A DNA stretch of 64,000 nt from Pseudodesulfovibrio sp. 5S69 (GCF_037094465.1 NZ_CP146609.1:372001-436000); one strand, 5' to 3'; numbered from the stretch's first letter, positions 48,849-58,205 are shown. The notes: generated by a model from the letters alone, not told the origin. Numbers and translations: made by a program.

Positions 48849-50018
48849 ATGTCCGCGGAGGAGTTTGCCGAGTTACGAAAATTCGTAGCCCCGGAGTTCG
48901 TCTTCGGCCCGGGCGCGGCCATGCTGGCCGGACAATACGCCGCCAACCTGTCCTCCAAGAAGGCCCTGGTGGTCTCCTGCCGTGCACTGGAGGAAATCGG
49001 CTGCACCGGACAGGTCGTGGATTCCCTGACCCGGGAGGGCGTGACCTGCACGATGTTCTCGGACGTGACCCCGAACCCGCGCCACGAAGAGGTCATGGCC
49101 GGCGCCGAAGTCTACCGGCAAGAGGGGTGCGACTCCATCGTGGCCGTGGGCGGCGGTTCGCCCATGGACTGCGCCAAGGCCATCGGCATCGTCTGCACCA
49201 ACGACCGGCACGTGCTCGAATTCGAGGGCGTGGACAACGTGGAGCGGCCCGGACCACCGCTCATCTGCATCCCCACCACCGCCGGGACGGCTGCGGACAT
49301 CTCCCAGTTCTGCATCATCAACGACACCGACCGGAAGGTCAAAATCGCCATCGTGTCCAAGACCATGGTGCCGGACGTGGCGCTCATCGACCCCCGCCTG
49401 ACCCTGACCATGGGCAGGCAACTCACCGCGCACACCGGCCTGGACGCCCTGACCCACGCGGTCGAGGCCTTCGCCTCCAACGCCTCTTCGGCCATCACCG
49501 ACCTGAATGCCCTGGAGGCTATGCGCCTGATCCGCCTGCACCTGCGCAACGCGGTGGAACGGCCCGACGACATGGAGGCGCGCACCGGCATGATGCTGGC
49601 CTCCACCTACGCGGGCCTGGCCTTCTCCAACGCCATCCTCGGCGCGGTCCACGCCATGGCCCACAGCCTGGGCGGCCTCCTGGACCTGCCCCACGGCCTG
49701 TGCAACGCCATCCTGCTGGACCACGTCATCGCCTACAATTACGACGCGGAACCCGAGAAATACCGCCGCCTGGGCATCACGCTGGGCGCGGACATCCCGG
49801 AGGGGACTTCCATGGAGGAGGCCAGGGAGCGCACCCTGGAGGCCGTCCGCGCGCTGAAGCGGAGCGTGGGCGTGACCGACAACCTCTGCGACCTGGGCAT
49901 GACCGACGAGGACCTGCCCCTGCTGGCCCAAAACGCCCTGGCGGACGCCTGCATGCTGACCAACCCCAAACAACCGACGGCCGATGAGCTCATCCAGATT
50001 TTCAAACAAACCTGCTGA
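48849..50018 (+). CDS. ercA: ErcA-like iron-containing alcohol dehydrogenase family protein
   Basis: A 389-residue group III alcohol dehydrogenase-like protein. It has the cofactor loop (VGGGSPMDCAKAIGIVCTND), PTTAGTAADISQF, and the metal region (SSAITDLNALEAM, GAVHAMAHSLGGLLDLPHG). The LRKFVAPEFVFGPGAAMLAG start and EGVDNVERP match ErcA, an ADH-like regulatory protein of Pseudomonas ethanol oxidation systems. It lies between two sensor kinases as ErcA often does. ATG 48849 is chosen for GGAGG 9 bases upstream; an earlier in-frame ATG at 48768 is possible. It is presumably a regulator or an enzyme feeding the kinases. Confidence 0.83.
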   Translation: MSAEEFAELRKFVAPEFVFGPGAAMLAGQYAANLSSKKALVVSCRALEEIGCTGQVVDSLTREGVTCTMFSDVTPNPRHEEVMAGAEVYRQEGCDSIVAVGGGSPMDCAKAIGIVCTNDRHVLEFEGVDNVERPGPPLICIPTTAGTAADISQFCIINDTDRKVKIAIVSKTMVPDVALIDPRLTLTMGRQLTAHTGLDALTHAVEAFASNASSAITDLNALEAMRLIRLHLRNAVERPDDMEARTGMMLASTYAGLAFSNAILGAVHAMAHSLGGLLDLPHGLCNAILLDHVIAYNYDAEPEKYRRLGITLGADIPEGTSMEEARERTLEAVRALKRSVGVTDNLCDLGMTDEDLPLLAQNALADACMLTNPKQPTADELIQIFKQTC

Positions 50019-51288
50019 CCCCGAACCGGTCCAGGTCACGGAGCGCGAAAAGCTCATCGGGCTGGGCAAACGGTCCATCAGCAAGAGCTACTATCCGGAA
50101 CTCAAGAGCCGGCTGGACGAACTCGAACATTTCCGCGCCCTGCTCGACAGGGTCAACGACGCCATTTTCGTGGTGGACGCGGACAGCGGCTCCATCCTGG
50201 ACATCTCCGGCGCGGCCGACGCCCTGCTCGGCTGCGGCCCGGAGCAGCTCAGGGGGCTGTCTTTCAAGGAGATCCTGCCGCCTCACATCCGCCGCCACGC
50301 CGACAACCTCTTCCACAACGAGACCAAGACCGTGCGCATGGAGACCGAATTCTCCTGCCCCCTCTGTCCGGGAAAACCGCCGATCCCGGTGGACCTGACC
50401 CTCAGCCTGGTCTCCTTCCAAAACCAGCGCCAGGCCATCATCGTGGCCAGGGACATCAGCGAACGCAAACGCACGGAACGCGCCCTCAAGCGCAGCCACG
50501 ACCTGTTGGAGATCCGGGTCCGCGAGCGGACCGAGCAATTGGACCGGGCCAACCGGGCCAAGTCCGAGTTCCTGTCCACCGTGTCCCACGAGCTGCGCAC
50601 CCCCCTGACGGCCGTGCTCGGCTTTGCCAAGGTCACCCGCAAGAAGCTCGTCGGCTCCATCTTCCCGGCCGTGGACCGGATCGCGGACGAGGGACTGAAG
50701 AAGGAGATGGAGGTGGTCCGCAAGAACCTTGAGATCATCGCCGGGGAAGGCCAGCGGCTGACCATGCTCATCAACGACGTCCTCGACCTGGCCAAGATGG
50801 AGGCCAACCGCGTCGAATACGCCATGGCCCCCATTCGGCCCGAGGATTTCATCAACAAGACCGTGGAAGTCACCTCGTCCCTGTTCGACGACAACGACCT
50901 GGCCCTGAAACTGGACATCGAGCCCCACCTGCCCCAGGTCCAGGGCGACATGGACCGGCTCATGCAGGTCATGGTCAACCTCTTCTCCAACGCCGTGAAG
51001 TTCACCTCGAAAGGCGGGGTCACCTGCACGGCCCGGGCAGAGGGCGACGCCGTGCGCATCAGCGTGGCCGACACCGGCATCGGCATCCAGCCCGAGCTCC
51101 TCGAATCGATCTTCGAGGAGTTCACCCAGGCCGGGGAGCACCTGTCCAACCGCCCCGCCGGAACCGGCCTCGGCCTGACCATCTGCAAACACATCATCCA
51201 CGAACACGGCGGCCGCATCTGGGCCGAGAGCAAGCCCGGACACGGCAGCACGTTCATTTTCACTCTGCCCGCCCTGAAAAGCGCCTAG
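49984..51288 (+). CDS. PAS sensor histidine kinase, overlapping ercA
   Basis: The 434-residue soluble kinase has a PAS domain (about 50-155; LLDRVNDAIFVVDADSGSI, then CPLCPGKPP), a coiled coil, HisKA with His202 (VSHELRTPLTAVL), and HATPase_c (NAVKFTSK, GTGLGLTICKHI). It has no receiver or membrane segment. Its start lies 35 bases inside the ercA coding region, in a different frame, which indicates translational coupling. In characterised ErcA systems sensor kinases neighbour the ErcA gene, so this is probably its partner. The response regulator is not beside it. Confidence 0.85.
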   Translation: MSSSRFSNKPADPEPVQVTEREKLIGLGKRSISKSYYPELKSRLDELEHFRALLDRVNDAIFVVDADSGSILDISGAADALLGCGPEQLRGLSFKEILPPHIRRHADNLFHNETKTVRMETEFSCPLCPGKPPIPVDLTLSLVSFQNQRQAIIVARDISERKRTERALKRSHDLLEIRVRERTEQLDRANRAKSEFLSTVSHELRTPLTAVLGFAKVTRKKLVGSIFPAVDRIADEGLKKEMEVVRKNLEIIAGEGQRLTMLINDVLDLAKMEANRVEYAMAPIRPEDFINKTVEVTSSLFDDNDLALKLDIEPHLPQVQGDMDRLMQVMVNLFSNAVKFTSKGGVTCTARAEGDAVRISVADTGIGIQPELLESIFEEFTQAGEHLSNRPAGTGLGLTICKHIIHEHGGRIWAESKPGHGSTFIFTLPALKSA

Positions 51289-51308
51289 CGACCTGGCGCA
51301 AGAGAGAA

Positions 51309-51410
51309 TGCCTCCGGCGGGCAGGACGCTGCCCTGCACCCGCCAACGAATCCTTTGGAAAGGGTTCTCTGGACTCTCCCAAACTTTTTGTGTCGCCTGC
51401 GGCGAGAGGA
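51309..51410 (+). repeat. Intergenic repeat module 1, copy e
   Basis: It starts ATGCCTCCGGCGG 20 bases past the kinase stop. It contains GCAGG-ACGCT-GCCCTGC and GAATCCTTT-GG-AAAGGGTTC hairpins, then CCCAAACTTTTTGTGTCGCC and a TGCGGCGA end. It shares the convergent gap with an inverted copy g. Confidence 0.82.
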
Positions 51411-51496
51411 AAAGGACTTGGCCCATGTCCGCACACGCCGTGAAGATTCAGGAACACCGCATGGGCAAGCGACATCCGTAAATCCGCACCCGCTTA

Positions 51497-51572
51497 CCGC
51501 GAAGCGGCACCCAAAAGTTTAGGAAGGAAAGGGGGATGGGGGGGGCCGGGGGCGCCCCCCTGAATTCTCGTG
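51497..51572 (-). repeat. Partial inverted repeat module 1, copy g
   Basis: Read on the minus strand: CCTAAACTTTTGGGTGCCGC, then a TTCGCGG mini-hairpin. A C/G-run hairpin replaces the TGCCTCCGGCGG box. It lies at the rlmB-like gene end, so only the 3' half of module 1 is recognisable. Confidence 0.65.
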
Positions 51573-52334
51573 TTATCCCAGCCGCCTGGCGAATTCCGAG
51601 ACGATGATGGCGCCTGCCTGGGCCACGTTGAGAGAGTCGAATTCCCGCAGGAAGGGGATGTGGAGGCTGTGGTGCGCGAATTTGGCCACGCCGGGTCGGA
51701 CGCCTTTTTCCTCGTTCCCGAGCAGGAGCACGGCCGGAGTCCGGAGTTCGGCGGTGTAGACGTTGTCGGAGTCGGGCGTCATGCGCGCGCAGTACAGGGT
51801 ATAGTCGTAGTTGACGCAGTCCTTCATGGCGTTGGCGAGGTTGCCGACCTTGGCCACGGGGAGTTTGTTCAGGGCGCCCGCCGAAGAGCGCACGGCCCCG
51901 GCCCCGATGTAGGCGCCGTGGTGTTGGCAGACGATGAGTCCGGCCCCGCCCAGGGCGTGGACGGTGCGGGCGAGCACCCCCACGTTGCCGGTGTCCTGGA
52001 CCTGGTCCAGGGCCACGATGAGCGGCAGGGGCGCTTCCGGGGCCTGTTCGAGGAGCCGTTCGAGCGGGGTGTAGTCGAGTGCGGCGCAGCGGGCGGCCAC
52101 GCCCTGGTGGTTGCCCCGGTACATGTAGTCGAGGTCCTTGGCGGAAACGGACTTGTAGGGCACGTTGCCGGTGCGGCACAATTCCAGGATTTCCTCCATG
52201 GCCTGGTCGCGCCGTCCCTTGCGGAAGGCCACGAAATCCACCCTTTGTGGAGAGTCCAGCAATAGTTCCTTGACCGGCTTGTTGCCAACTATGTAGATTT
52301 TCGAATCTTTTTTATCCCGGCCGTGATCTTGCAT
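51573..52334 (-). CDS. rlmB: TrmH/RlmB-type rRNA 2'-O-methyltransferase
   Basis: A 253-residue SpoU-family methyltransferase. It has an N-terminal substrate-binding domain (SKIYIVGNKPVKELLLD) and the knotted catalytic domain with its three motifs: ALDQVQDTGNVGVLARTVHA, LLLGNEEKGVRPGV, and IPFLREFDSLNVAQAGAI. RlmB methylates G2251 of 23S rRNA in E. coli; other TrmH paralogues share this pattern, so the exact target is inferred. ATG 52334 has AAGGA 9 bases upstream. It is divergent from the MltD-like gene. Confidence 0.85.
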   Translation of the reverse strand: MQDHGRDKKDSKIYIVGNKPVKELLLDSPQRVDFVAFRKGRRDQAMEEILELCRTGNVPYKSVSAKDLDYMYRGNHQGVAARCAALDYTPLERLLEQAPEAPLPLIVALDQVQDTGNVGVLARTVHALGGAGLIVCQHHGAYIGAGAVRSSAGALNKLPVAKVGNLANAMKDCVNYDYTLYCARMTPDSDNVYTAELRTPAVLLLGNEEKGVRPGVAKFAHHSLHIPFLREFDSLNVAQAGAIIVSEFARRLG

Positions 52335-52537
52335 AATTAATTCCTTATGATAAAGACAGCAAAATGCTGCACATGGTTGCATTCGGCAAGGGGCTCTAGT
52401 AGGCGTTTATCGCTCCTATTGCAATCCATGGCAAGGTGGGCTAGCTGGTAGTCTCACGCTTCCGGTACTCATGATTTTTTCTAGACTTTTCAAAGCCGGA
52501 CTTATCTGATAATGGTGTGCCGAAGTCGGAGGATCGC

Positions 52538-54163
52538 TTGAGAGTTTTCAACTATGCATATTTACTTGCGATGGGTCTGCTCATCGCGAGCCTGGCCGCG
52601 GGATGCGCGCCCAAGACGCCCCAGGAGGCGGCCCCGCCCGTGGAGGAACAGGTCACCGAGAACCTGGTGCCGGATGACGCCGAGGCGCTCGAACCCGAGA
52701 TCGAGGCCGCCCCGGAGGTGGCTCCCGGTGAGGACCTGACCCAGACCGAACAGGCCGTGCTCAATCAGCGCTTCGGCCTGCTCTTCGACCTGGAGCAGCA
52801 CGAGAGCAAGGAAGTCGAGCTCTTCTTCACCTATTACAACCACAAGGCGCGCAAGACCATGGAGCGCTGGTTGGAACGGTCCCAGCCCTACCTGCCCTAC
52901 GTGCGCCGCGTCTTCACCAAGTACGGCCTGCCCCAGGACCTGGTCCTGCTGCCCTTTGTCGAGTCCGGCTACAACGTCCGGGCCTACTCCTGGGCCGGAG
53001 CGGGCGGCATGTGGCAGTTCATGCGCGGCACGGGCCGGTTGTACGGCCTCAAGTCCGACTGGTGGATCGACGAACGCCGCGATCCCTACAAGGCCACGGA
53101 CGCCGCGGCCCGCCATCTGAAGGACCTGTACGACAAGTTCGGCGACTGGTACCTGGCCCTGGCCGCGTACAACGCCGGTGAAGGCAAAATTTCCCGCGCC
53201 CTGAAACAGGCCAACTGCGACGACTTCTTCGAGTTGACCGAGAAGAACCGCAAGCTCTCCAGGCGCAACCGGTTGAAGCGGGAAACCCAGCACTACGTCC
53301 CCAAATTCATTGCCATTTCAAAGATCTTCCAGAACCTCGACACCCTCGGCTTCGAGCCCGTGTCCTGGGACATGGAATACGAGATCACCCCGGTCAAGGT
53401 GCCCGGCGGCACCGACCTGCTCGCCCTGGCCCGCGCCGGGGGCCTGTCCTGGAAGGAATTCCACGACCTGAACCCCGCCTTCCGCCGCCAGGTCAGCCCG
53501 CCGCACATGGAGGCCACCGCCTACCTGCCCACGGACAAGGCCGACAAGATGGTCGCCTACCTGAACGAACCCGGCGCACAACCCTATGCGGGCTACATCC
53601 GCTACCGCGTGCGCTCCGGCGATTCCTGGTGGCGCATCTCCCGGCGCTACGGCGTTCCCATCAACGTGCTCAAAAGCGTGAACAATACCCGCTCCAACAC
53701 CCTGCGGCCCGGCCATTACGTCATGGTGCCCGGCCACGGATCGAGCAAGACCGTGACCGCGTCCGCCTCCCCGTCTTCGTCCTCCGCGGCCAAGACCCGG
53801 GCCATCGCCGCACAGCGCGGCAACTACGTGGTTCGCTCCGGCGACACCCTGTGGTCCATCGCCCAGTCCTTCAACACCACGGTGTCCACCCTGCGCAAAT
53901 CCAACGGACTGCGCTCCAGCCGCCTCAAGATCGGCCAGAAGCTCTACATCCCCAACAGCTCCAGCGCGGCCACCAAACAGGCCGTCAAGGAAGCCGAAAA
54001 GGTCAAGGCTCAACTGGTCCAATACAAGGTCCGGCGCGGCGACAACCTCTACTCCATCTCCCGCAAGTTCGGCGTCAAGGTCTCCGACCTCTGCCACTGG
54101 AACGCCATCAGCACCAAGACCACCATCTACGCGGGCCAGAAACTCAAGGTCTACGTCCAGTAG
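52538..54163 (+). CDS. mltD: MltD-like membrane-bound lytic transglycosylase with three LysM
   Basis: A 541-residue lipoprotein: TTG start, signal and lipobox (LAAGCAPKTP). An SLT/MltD catalytic domain (about 115-270) has the glutamate in VLLPFVESGYNVRAYS and AAYNAGEGKISRA. Three C-terminal LysM repeats (IRYRVRSGDSWWRISRRYGV, YVVRSGDTLWSIAQSF, YKVRRGDNLYSISRKFGV) bind peptidoglycan. The TTG is fixed by GGAGGA 4 bases upstream and the signal begins there. It cleaves glycan strands during growth and division. A terminator follows. Confidence 0.9.
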   Translation: MRVFNYAYLLAMGLLIASLAAGCAPKTPQEAAPPVEEQVTENLVPDDAEALEPEIEAAPEVAPGEDLTQTEQAVLNQRFGLLFDLEQHESKEVELFFTYYNHKARKTMERWLERSQPYLPYVRRVFTKYGLPQDLVLLPFVESGYNVRAYSWAGAGGMWQFMRGTGRLYGLKSDWWIDERRDPYKATDAAARHLKDLYDKFGDWYLALAAYNAGEGKISRALKQANCDDFFELTEKNRKLSRRNRLKRETQHYVPKFIAISKIFQNLDTLGFEPVSWDMEYEITPVKVPGGTDLLALARAGGLSWKEFHDLNPAFRRQVSPPHMEATAYLPTDKADKMVAYLNEPGAQPYAGYIRYRVRSGDSWWRISRRYGVPINVLKSVNNTRSNTLRPGHYVMVPGHGSSKTVTASASPSSSSAAKTRAIAAQRGNYVVRSGDTLWSIAQSFNTTVSTLRKSNGLRSSRLKIGQKLYIPNSSSAATKQAVKEAEKVKAQLVQYKVRRGDNLYSISRKFGVKVSDLCHWNAISTKTTIYAGQKLKVYVQ

Positions 54164-54184
54164 TCTTACGCACGACTCAAAGGA

Positions 54185-54220
54185 AGTCCCGGCCAGCTTA
54201 CCGCTGACCGGGACTTTTTT
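54185..54220 (+). terminator. Intrinsic terminator of mltD
   Basis: AGTCCCGGCCAGC pairs with GCTGACCGGGACT with one mismatch and a 5-base loop, followed by TTTTTT. Repeat module 1 copy b starts one base after the T-run, as with copy a. Confidence 0.88.
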
Positions 54221-54221
54221 A

Positions 54222-54341
54222 TGCCTCCGGCGGCCGGGGGAAGGGGATGGAAAACCCTTTGAAAAGGGCTTTTCCTTCCCCTTCTCCCGGACCCCCATCC
54301 CCTTCCTTTCCTAAACTTTTTAGCGCCGCTTCGCGGGGTGG
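54222..54341 (+). repeat. Intergenic repeat module 1, copy b
   Basis: It begins TGCCTCCGGCGGCC, has a long imperfect hairpin (54233-54290, AAGGGGATGG, AAAACCCTTT, then AAAGGGCTTTTCC), and ends CTAAACTTTTTAGC plus CCGCTTCGCGGGGTGGG. The 3' end matches copy a over about 30 bases. Confidence 0.85.
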
Positions 54342-54572
54342 GAGCACAAAAAAGACCTCCGACTCACCAACAAGTCGAAGGTCCAATCATTCTCTTTGGA
54401 GCGATTCGGGTGCGGCAGCACCCGACAGCGGCTCTCCGCGCTCGCACTAGGCTTTCGAGAGTGGGTCAGATGTGCATTTGTCGAGGGTTCGCCTGACCGC
54501 AACGTAGTGGGGTACGCTGCGGTCAGGCGAACCCTCGGGAAATGTGCAGATGGCCCGCTATCGGAAGCCGCC
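54342..54572. repeat. Intergenic structured repeat module 2, copy B
   Basis: Parallels 14481-14717. It has a hairpin with loop CACCAACA (54354-54383), a 7-bp hairpin with GGCA loop (54407-54424), the GGCTTTCGAGAGTGGGTCAG box, and TGTGCATTT. A perfect 20-bp stem (54482-54501 with 54518-54537) follows, then AAATGTGCAGATGGCCCGCT and GGAAGCCGCCCT. The stems differ in sequence from copy A but remain paired. Confidence 0.8.
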
Positions 54573-54591
54573 CTCTTGCAACACAATAGTA

Positions 54592-55581
54592 TTAAATAAT
54601 CTCAGCGCCGCTCAGTACCGCAACAAAACGCTTGAAGACATTCATATCCACATTCTCCCGCATCTCGTTGCGTATGAGGGAGAGGGCTTCGTAGGGCTCC
54701 ATGGCTTCGGCGTAGGGGCGGTCCGTGGTCAGGGCGTCGTAGATGTCGGACAGGGAGATGATGCGGACCGGCATGGGCACGTTGTCTCCCTTGATGCCCG
54801 CGGGGTAACCCGAGCCGTCCAGGGTCTCGTGGTGGAACAGGATGCAGTTGATCGTGTTCTGGGTCATGGGCAGGTGCGCGCACATGGACACCCCGTGCAC
54901 CGGGTGCTCCTTGATGATCTCGCGCTCCGCCGTGGTCAGCGGCCCGCGCTTGTTCAGGATGCGCTTGGGAATCTTGGCCTTGCCCACGTCGTGCAGCAGG
55001 GCGCCCAGGCCGTACTCGAAGGTCTCGCTCTCGGTCATCTCGAAAGTCTGGAACAGGGCCACGGAATAGACGAACACGTGCATGCAATGGGTGTACGTCT
55101 TGTAGTCGTGCGAGATGAACGGAGCCACGGCGGACAGGGAGTTGTCCTTGGCCAGAAATTTGATGGAGTTGCGCACGATCTCGGTGATGCGGTCCAGGTG
55201 CCGGGCCCGCAGCGCGCTCGGCAGCTTGCGGTCGAACACGTCCTGCAGGACCACCGTGGTGGCCTCGAAGAATATCCTTGAGCGGGCCTCGATGGGCAGG
55301 GTCTCGTCCAGCAGGATCTTGCCCAGGTTGCGTTCGATGTACTTCTCGTACTCCGCCCGCTCCGAGCCCTGGACATAGACTTCCTTGACCCCGTTTTGGT
55401 GCAGGGTCTGGCGGTGGCGGGTGGTGAATTTCTGGCCGGAAGCGGTGTACAGGACGAAGTCCCCACCCTGCCAGAGGTAGACGGAGAAGTTCCCCAAGGC
55501 TTCCGGAAAGAGCATGACCGGAGAGACGGGAAAGTAGGATACCGGCCGAGCGGCGCGAGAGTTCGTATCCATTTCCGCCAT
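54592..55581 (-). CDS. HD-GYP domain protein with N-terminal DUF3391-like region
   Basis: A 329-residue protein. The N-terminus (about 1-100; PVMLFPEALGNFSVYLWQGG) resembles DUF3391-type sensor or docking regions. The HD-GYP domain (about 150-315) has GLGALLHDVGKAKIPKRIL, FHHETLDGSGYPAGIKGDNV and SLSDIYDALTTDRPY, all catalytic residues present. It is a probable c-di-GMP phosphodiesterase. The ATG lacks an obvious ribosome site. It ends 20 bases beyond the repeat module 2 copy. Confidence 0.85.
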   Translation of the reverse strand: MAEMDTNSRAARPVSYFPVSPVMLFPEALGNFSVYLWQGGDFVLYTASGQKFTTRHRQTLHQNGVKEVYVQGSERAEYEKYIERNLGKILLDETLPIEARSRIFFEATTVVLQDVFDRKLPSALRARHLDRITEIVRNSIKFLAKDNSLSAVAPFISHDYKTYTHCMHVFVYSVALFQTFEMTESETFEYGLGALLHDVGKAKIPKRILNKRGPLTTAEREIIKEHPVHGVSMCAHLPMTQNTINCILFHHETLDGSGYPAGIKGDNVPMPVRIISLSDIYDALTTDRPYAEAMEPYEALSLIRNEMRENVDMNVFKRFVAVLSGAEII

Positions 55582-55782
55582 GCATATAATATTAGTTTGA
55601 CGAATGCTAGTAAAAATCAGGAGAATGTCTAGAAGATAAAGTACAATCTATGTGACGAAATGTGTCGGACTGTGCACAAGAACGGCGATACTGCCGGTCC
55701 CGCGCCGGTTGCGGCTTTTCTTGTGCAATAATACGGAACACGGTAGGGTTGCTTGCACACCGTACCCTCCAGGAGCCCCTCC

Positions 55783-56544
55783 ATGAAAAAATGCCTGATC
55801 GCCTGTCTGCTCGTCCTTTTCGCCGCCACCGCCAGGGCCGAAGACCCGCTCCACTTCGTCGCGGATGGGGATTTCGCGCCCTACTCCATGGTCATCGACG
55901 GGGTGCCCACGGGCATCGACGTGGACGTTTTCACCGAGGCCGCCCGCCGGGCCGGGCTCGAAATGGATATCCGGACCCACCCGCTGGAGACCGTCCTCGC
56001 CATGGTCCGTGACGGCCGCTGCGACGGGGCGCTGGCCCTGTTCCGCAGCCCGGACCGCGAACGCTACGCGCTGTTCATGGAAGCCACCCCGGTCCACTAC
56101 AGCGACTACGTGCTCTTCACCAAGGTCGGCACCCGGTTCCCCTTCAACTCCTACCAGGATCTGGCGGGCAAGGTCATCGGTCTGGTCGCCGGCCTGGACC
56201 TCGGCCCGGACTTCGCCGCCGCCCGCGCCAAGGGCGACATGCTCGTCAAGGAATATCCCGACCAGCGGGCCATCATCGCCGGACTGCTCGGCGGCGAGAT
56301 CGACGCCTTTGCCGGGAACATCGACGTCACCTACTACCGCCTCAAGGACATGGGCCTGACCAGCTCCATCGTCTATCTCAACCATAAGCTCCTGACCGGT
56401 AAACCCTCCTACGCGGTGATCTCTCGGGCCGCCCCGCGGAAGGACAAGGAAGAGATCATCCAGGCCCTGGAAAAAGCCCTCGACCAAATGGCCAAGGACG
56501 GCACCTACAACGCTATCGCCCGCCGCTACCTGTTGCGTTTCTAG
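55783..56544 (+). CDS. Periplasmic solute-binding protein, family 3
   Basis: The 253-residue exported protein has a Sec signal (MKKCLIACLLVLFAATARAE) and the SBP_bac_3 fold: LHFVADGDFAPYSMVIDGVP, GIDVDVFTEAARRAGLEM, and VIGLVAGLDLGPDF. Such proteins bind amino acids or small organic ions for ABC transporters, but no permease or ATPase gene is adjacent. It could also serve a two-component sensor. AGGAG lies upstream of ATG 55783. A terminator follows. Confidence 0.85.
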   Translation: MKKCLIACLLVLFAATARAEDPLHFVADGDFAPYSMVIDGVPTGIDVDVFTEAARRAGLEMDIRTHPLETVLAMVRDGRCDGALALFRSPDRERYALFMEATPVHYSDYVLFTKVGTRFPFNSYQDLAGKVIGLVAGLDLGPDFAAARAKGDMLVKEYPDQRAIIAGLLGGEIDAFAGNIDVTYYRLKDMGLTSSIVYLNHKLLTGKPSYAVISRAAPRKDKEEIIQALEKALDQMAKDGTYNAIARRYLLRF

Positions 56545-56584
56545 GCTCGGACACCGGGACGCGGCATCAGCCGCAGGAGGCAAG

Positions 56585-56620
56585 ACAAAGCCCCCGTTCC
56601 TTCGGGATCGGGGGCTTTGT
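56585..56620. terminator. Bidirectional terminator
   Basis: ACAAAGCCCCCG pairs with CGGGGGCTTTGT around GTTCCTTCGGGAT-type loop bases. It separates the solute-binding protein gene from the convergent cytochrome operon and sits 23 bases from that operon's last stop. Confidence 0.8.
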
Positions 56621-56642
56621 CGGTTGTGTGCAGGCCGGAGAG

Positions 56643-58205
56643 TCAACGGCGCAGGTTGGCGGCGATGGCGACCAGATCGCGGCGGGTAGCCTCGGGCAGG
56701 GCGCGATAGGGCTGCATGACCGTGCCGGGGTAGCCCTCGGTGATGATCTGGAGGGACCGCTCGGGTTCAAGCGAGAACCGGCTGAGGTCCGGGGGCGCGG
56801 GCCGCAGGGTCAGGCCGAACGCGGAGGGTTGCCCGGTCGCGCCGTGGCAGGTGGCGCAGGTGTTTTTCCAGAGATCGCGGGCCTGTTGGCCGACCGCGCG
56901 CTTGGGCACGGTGGTCGGGCCGAACATGGTGAAGGTGGTGTTCAACTGGTCGAGCAGGGAGTCGATCTTGTCTTTGTCGAACACGGTGAAGTAAGGCATG
57001 CCCGAGCCGGGCCATCCGGCCAGGACGATCTGGCGCACGTAGTCGCGGTCCGCGCGCACGGCGGCGATGTCTTCGGCGCGCACGAGCAGCCGCGTGGCCG
57101 CCGGGCCGTCGCCCAGGCCGCCCACGCCGTGGCACGGCTGGCAGCTCTTCGCGTAGATGGTCGCCCCGTTGTCGTAGACCGTGGCCAGCTTGAGGCGGAA
57201 GGCGTCCAGGGCCGGTTTCTGGAATCGGCCGAGATCGGCGGACTCCTGGGCCAATGCGGTGCGGGCCTGTTTGTGCAGGGTCATGAGGGTGGCGTCCTGC
57301 AGGGACTGGCGGGCGGCGAGCATAGACACGAAAACGACCGGCAGCAGCAGGAGCAGGGCGCGGCCGCCCCGGATGGAGCCGTCGGTCAGGGTCATGACCG
57401 GTGCCGGACGCAGGGCCCAGGCCATGGCCATGGCCGCTGCGGACCCGAGGGTCACGGCGGCCAGCACGGTCCAGTTGAACACGTTGGCCACGGTGAACAG
57501 CAGCGGTACGCCCACGGCCACCTGGAAGAGGACGCCGCCGAACAGCCAGGCGCGCAGCCGGGCGCGTTTCTCGGTGTCCTGCCCGGCGGTGAAGAACAGG
57601 TGGAAGGCCGCGCCGAAGACGATGGCCGCGCCGAGCACGTGCAGGTAGCGGAAGAGCCAGTGCGGCAGGTAGATGGAGCCGGGCGCCATGGCCTTGGCCG
57701 CGAAGCCGGGCCATTCGCCGGGCCGCTCCATGAGCGACAGGGCCCCGGTGAAGATGGCCGGGACCGTGAGCAGCGCGCCCAGGCCGATGACGCCGCTGAT
57801 AAACGGCAGCCACGGACGGGAGAGCATCTTGTGTTCGAACAGTTCGATGGCCAGGAAGGCGAGGATGAGCAGCGGGATGACCGACAGCCAGGTGAAGGCC
57901 TGCAACCCCGTGGCCGTGAAAAAGCCCAGGGAGTAGATGACCTGGATGATCAGCAGCGGGCCCACGCCCAGGACCACGGCCAGGCTCTTGAGGCCCAGGT
58001 GGGATTTAACCATGCGCTGGCTCCAGCCCATCTCCACCCGGTTGCCGGAGCAGCAGTCCTTGAGGAAGTAGGTGAAGCCGAGCATGGCGGTGCCGAGCAT
58101 GAGCAGGACGAAGAGCAGGTGCAGGCCGAAGGTCACGAAGAGCAGGATGCGCAGCCATATCTCGGGCAGCGGCAGTGCGAGGAAGAGATCTTTCCAGGGT
58201 GCCAT
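56643..58205 (-). CDS. Polytopic membrane protein with two C-terminal cytochrome c motifs
   Basis: The 520-residue product has about eight membrane helices in its first 330 residues, beginning FGLHLLFVLLMLGTAMLGF, a stretch that faintly recalls the first helix of CydA. Two CxxCH hemes follow: Cys355-His359 (SCQPCHGVGG) and Cys450-His454 (TCATCHGATG). It is the third gene of a cytochrome operon: its ATG overlaps the TGA of the previous gene by one base. It is presumably a membrane electron-transfer subunit between the quinone pool or terminal partner and periplasmic c-type cytochromes. The exact family is not identified. Confidence 0.7.
   Translation of the reverse strand: MAPWKDLFLALPLPEIWLRILLFVTFGLHLLFVLLMLGTAMLGFTYFLKDCCSGNRVEMGWSQRMVKSHLGLKSLAVVLGVGPLLIIQVIYSLGFFTATGLQAFTWLSVIPLLILAFLAIELFEHKMLSRPWLPFISGVIGLGALLTVPAIFTGALSLMERPGEWPGFAAKAMAPGSIYLPHWLFRYLHVLGAAIVFGAAFHLFFTAGQDTEKRARLRAWLFGGVLFQVAVGVPLLFTVANVFNWTVLAAVTLGSAAAMAMAWALRPAPVMTLTDGSIRGGRALLLLLPVVFVSMLAARQSLQDATLMTLHKQARTALAQESADLGRFQKPALDAFRLKLATVYDNGATIYAKSCQPCHGVGGLGDGPAATRLLVRAEDIAAVRADRDYVRQIVLAGWPGSGMPYFTVFDKDKIDSLLDQLNTTFTMFGPTTVPKRAVGQQARDLWKNTCATCHGATGQPSAFGLTLRPAPPDLSRFSLEPERSLQIITEGYPGTVMQPYRALPEATRRDLVAIAANLRR

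Noticed and set aside
52420..52480. tRNA-like stretch near GGTGGGCTAGCTGGTAGTCTCACGC
   Set aside because: It has a D-loop-like GGTAG but no matching acceptor or T-arm stems and no GTTCGA box, so it is not a tRNA.
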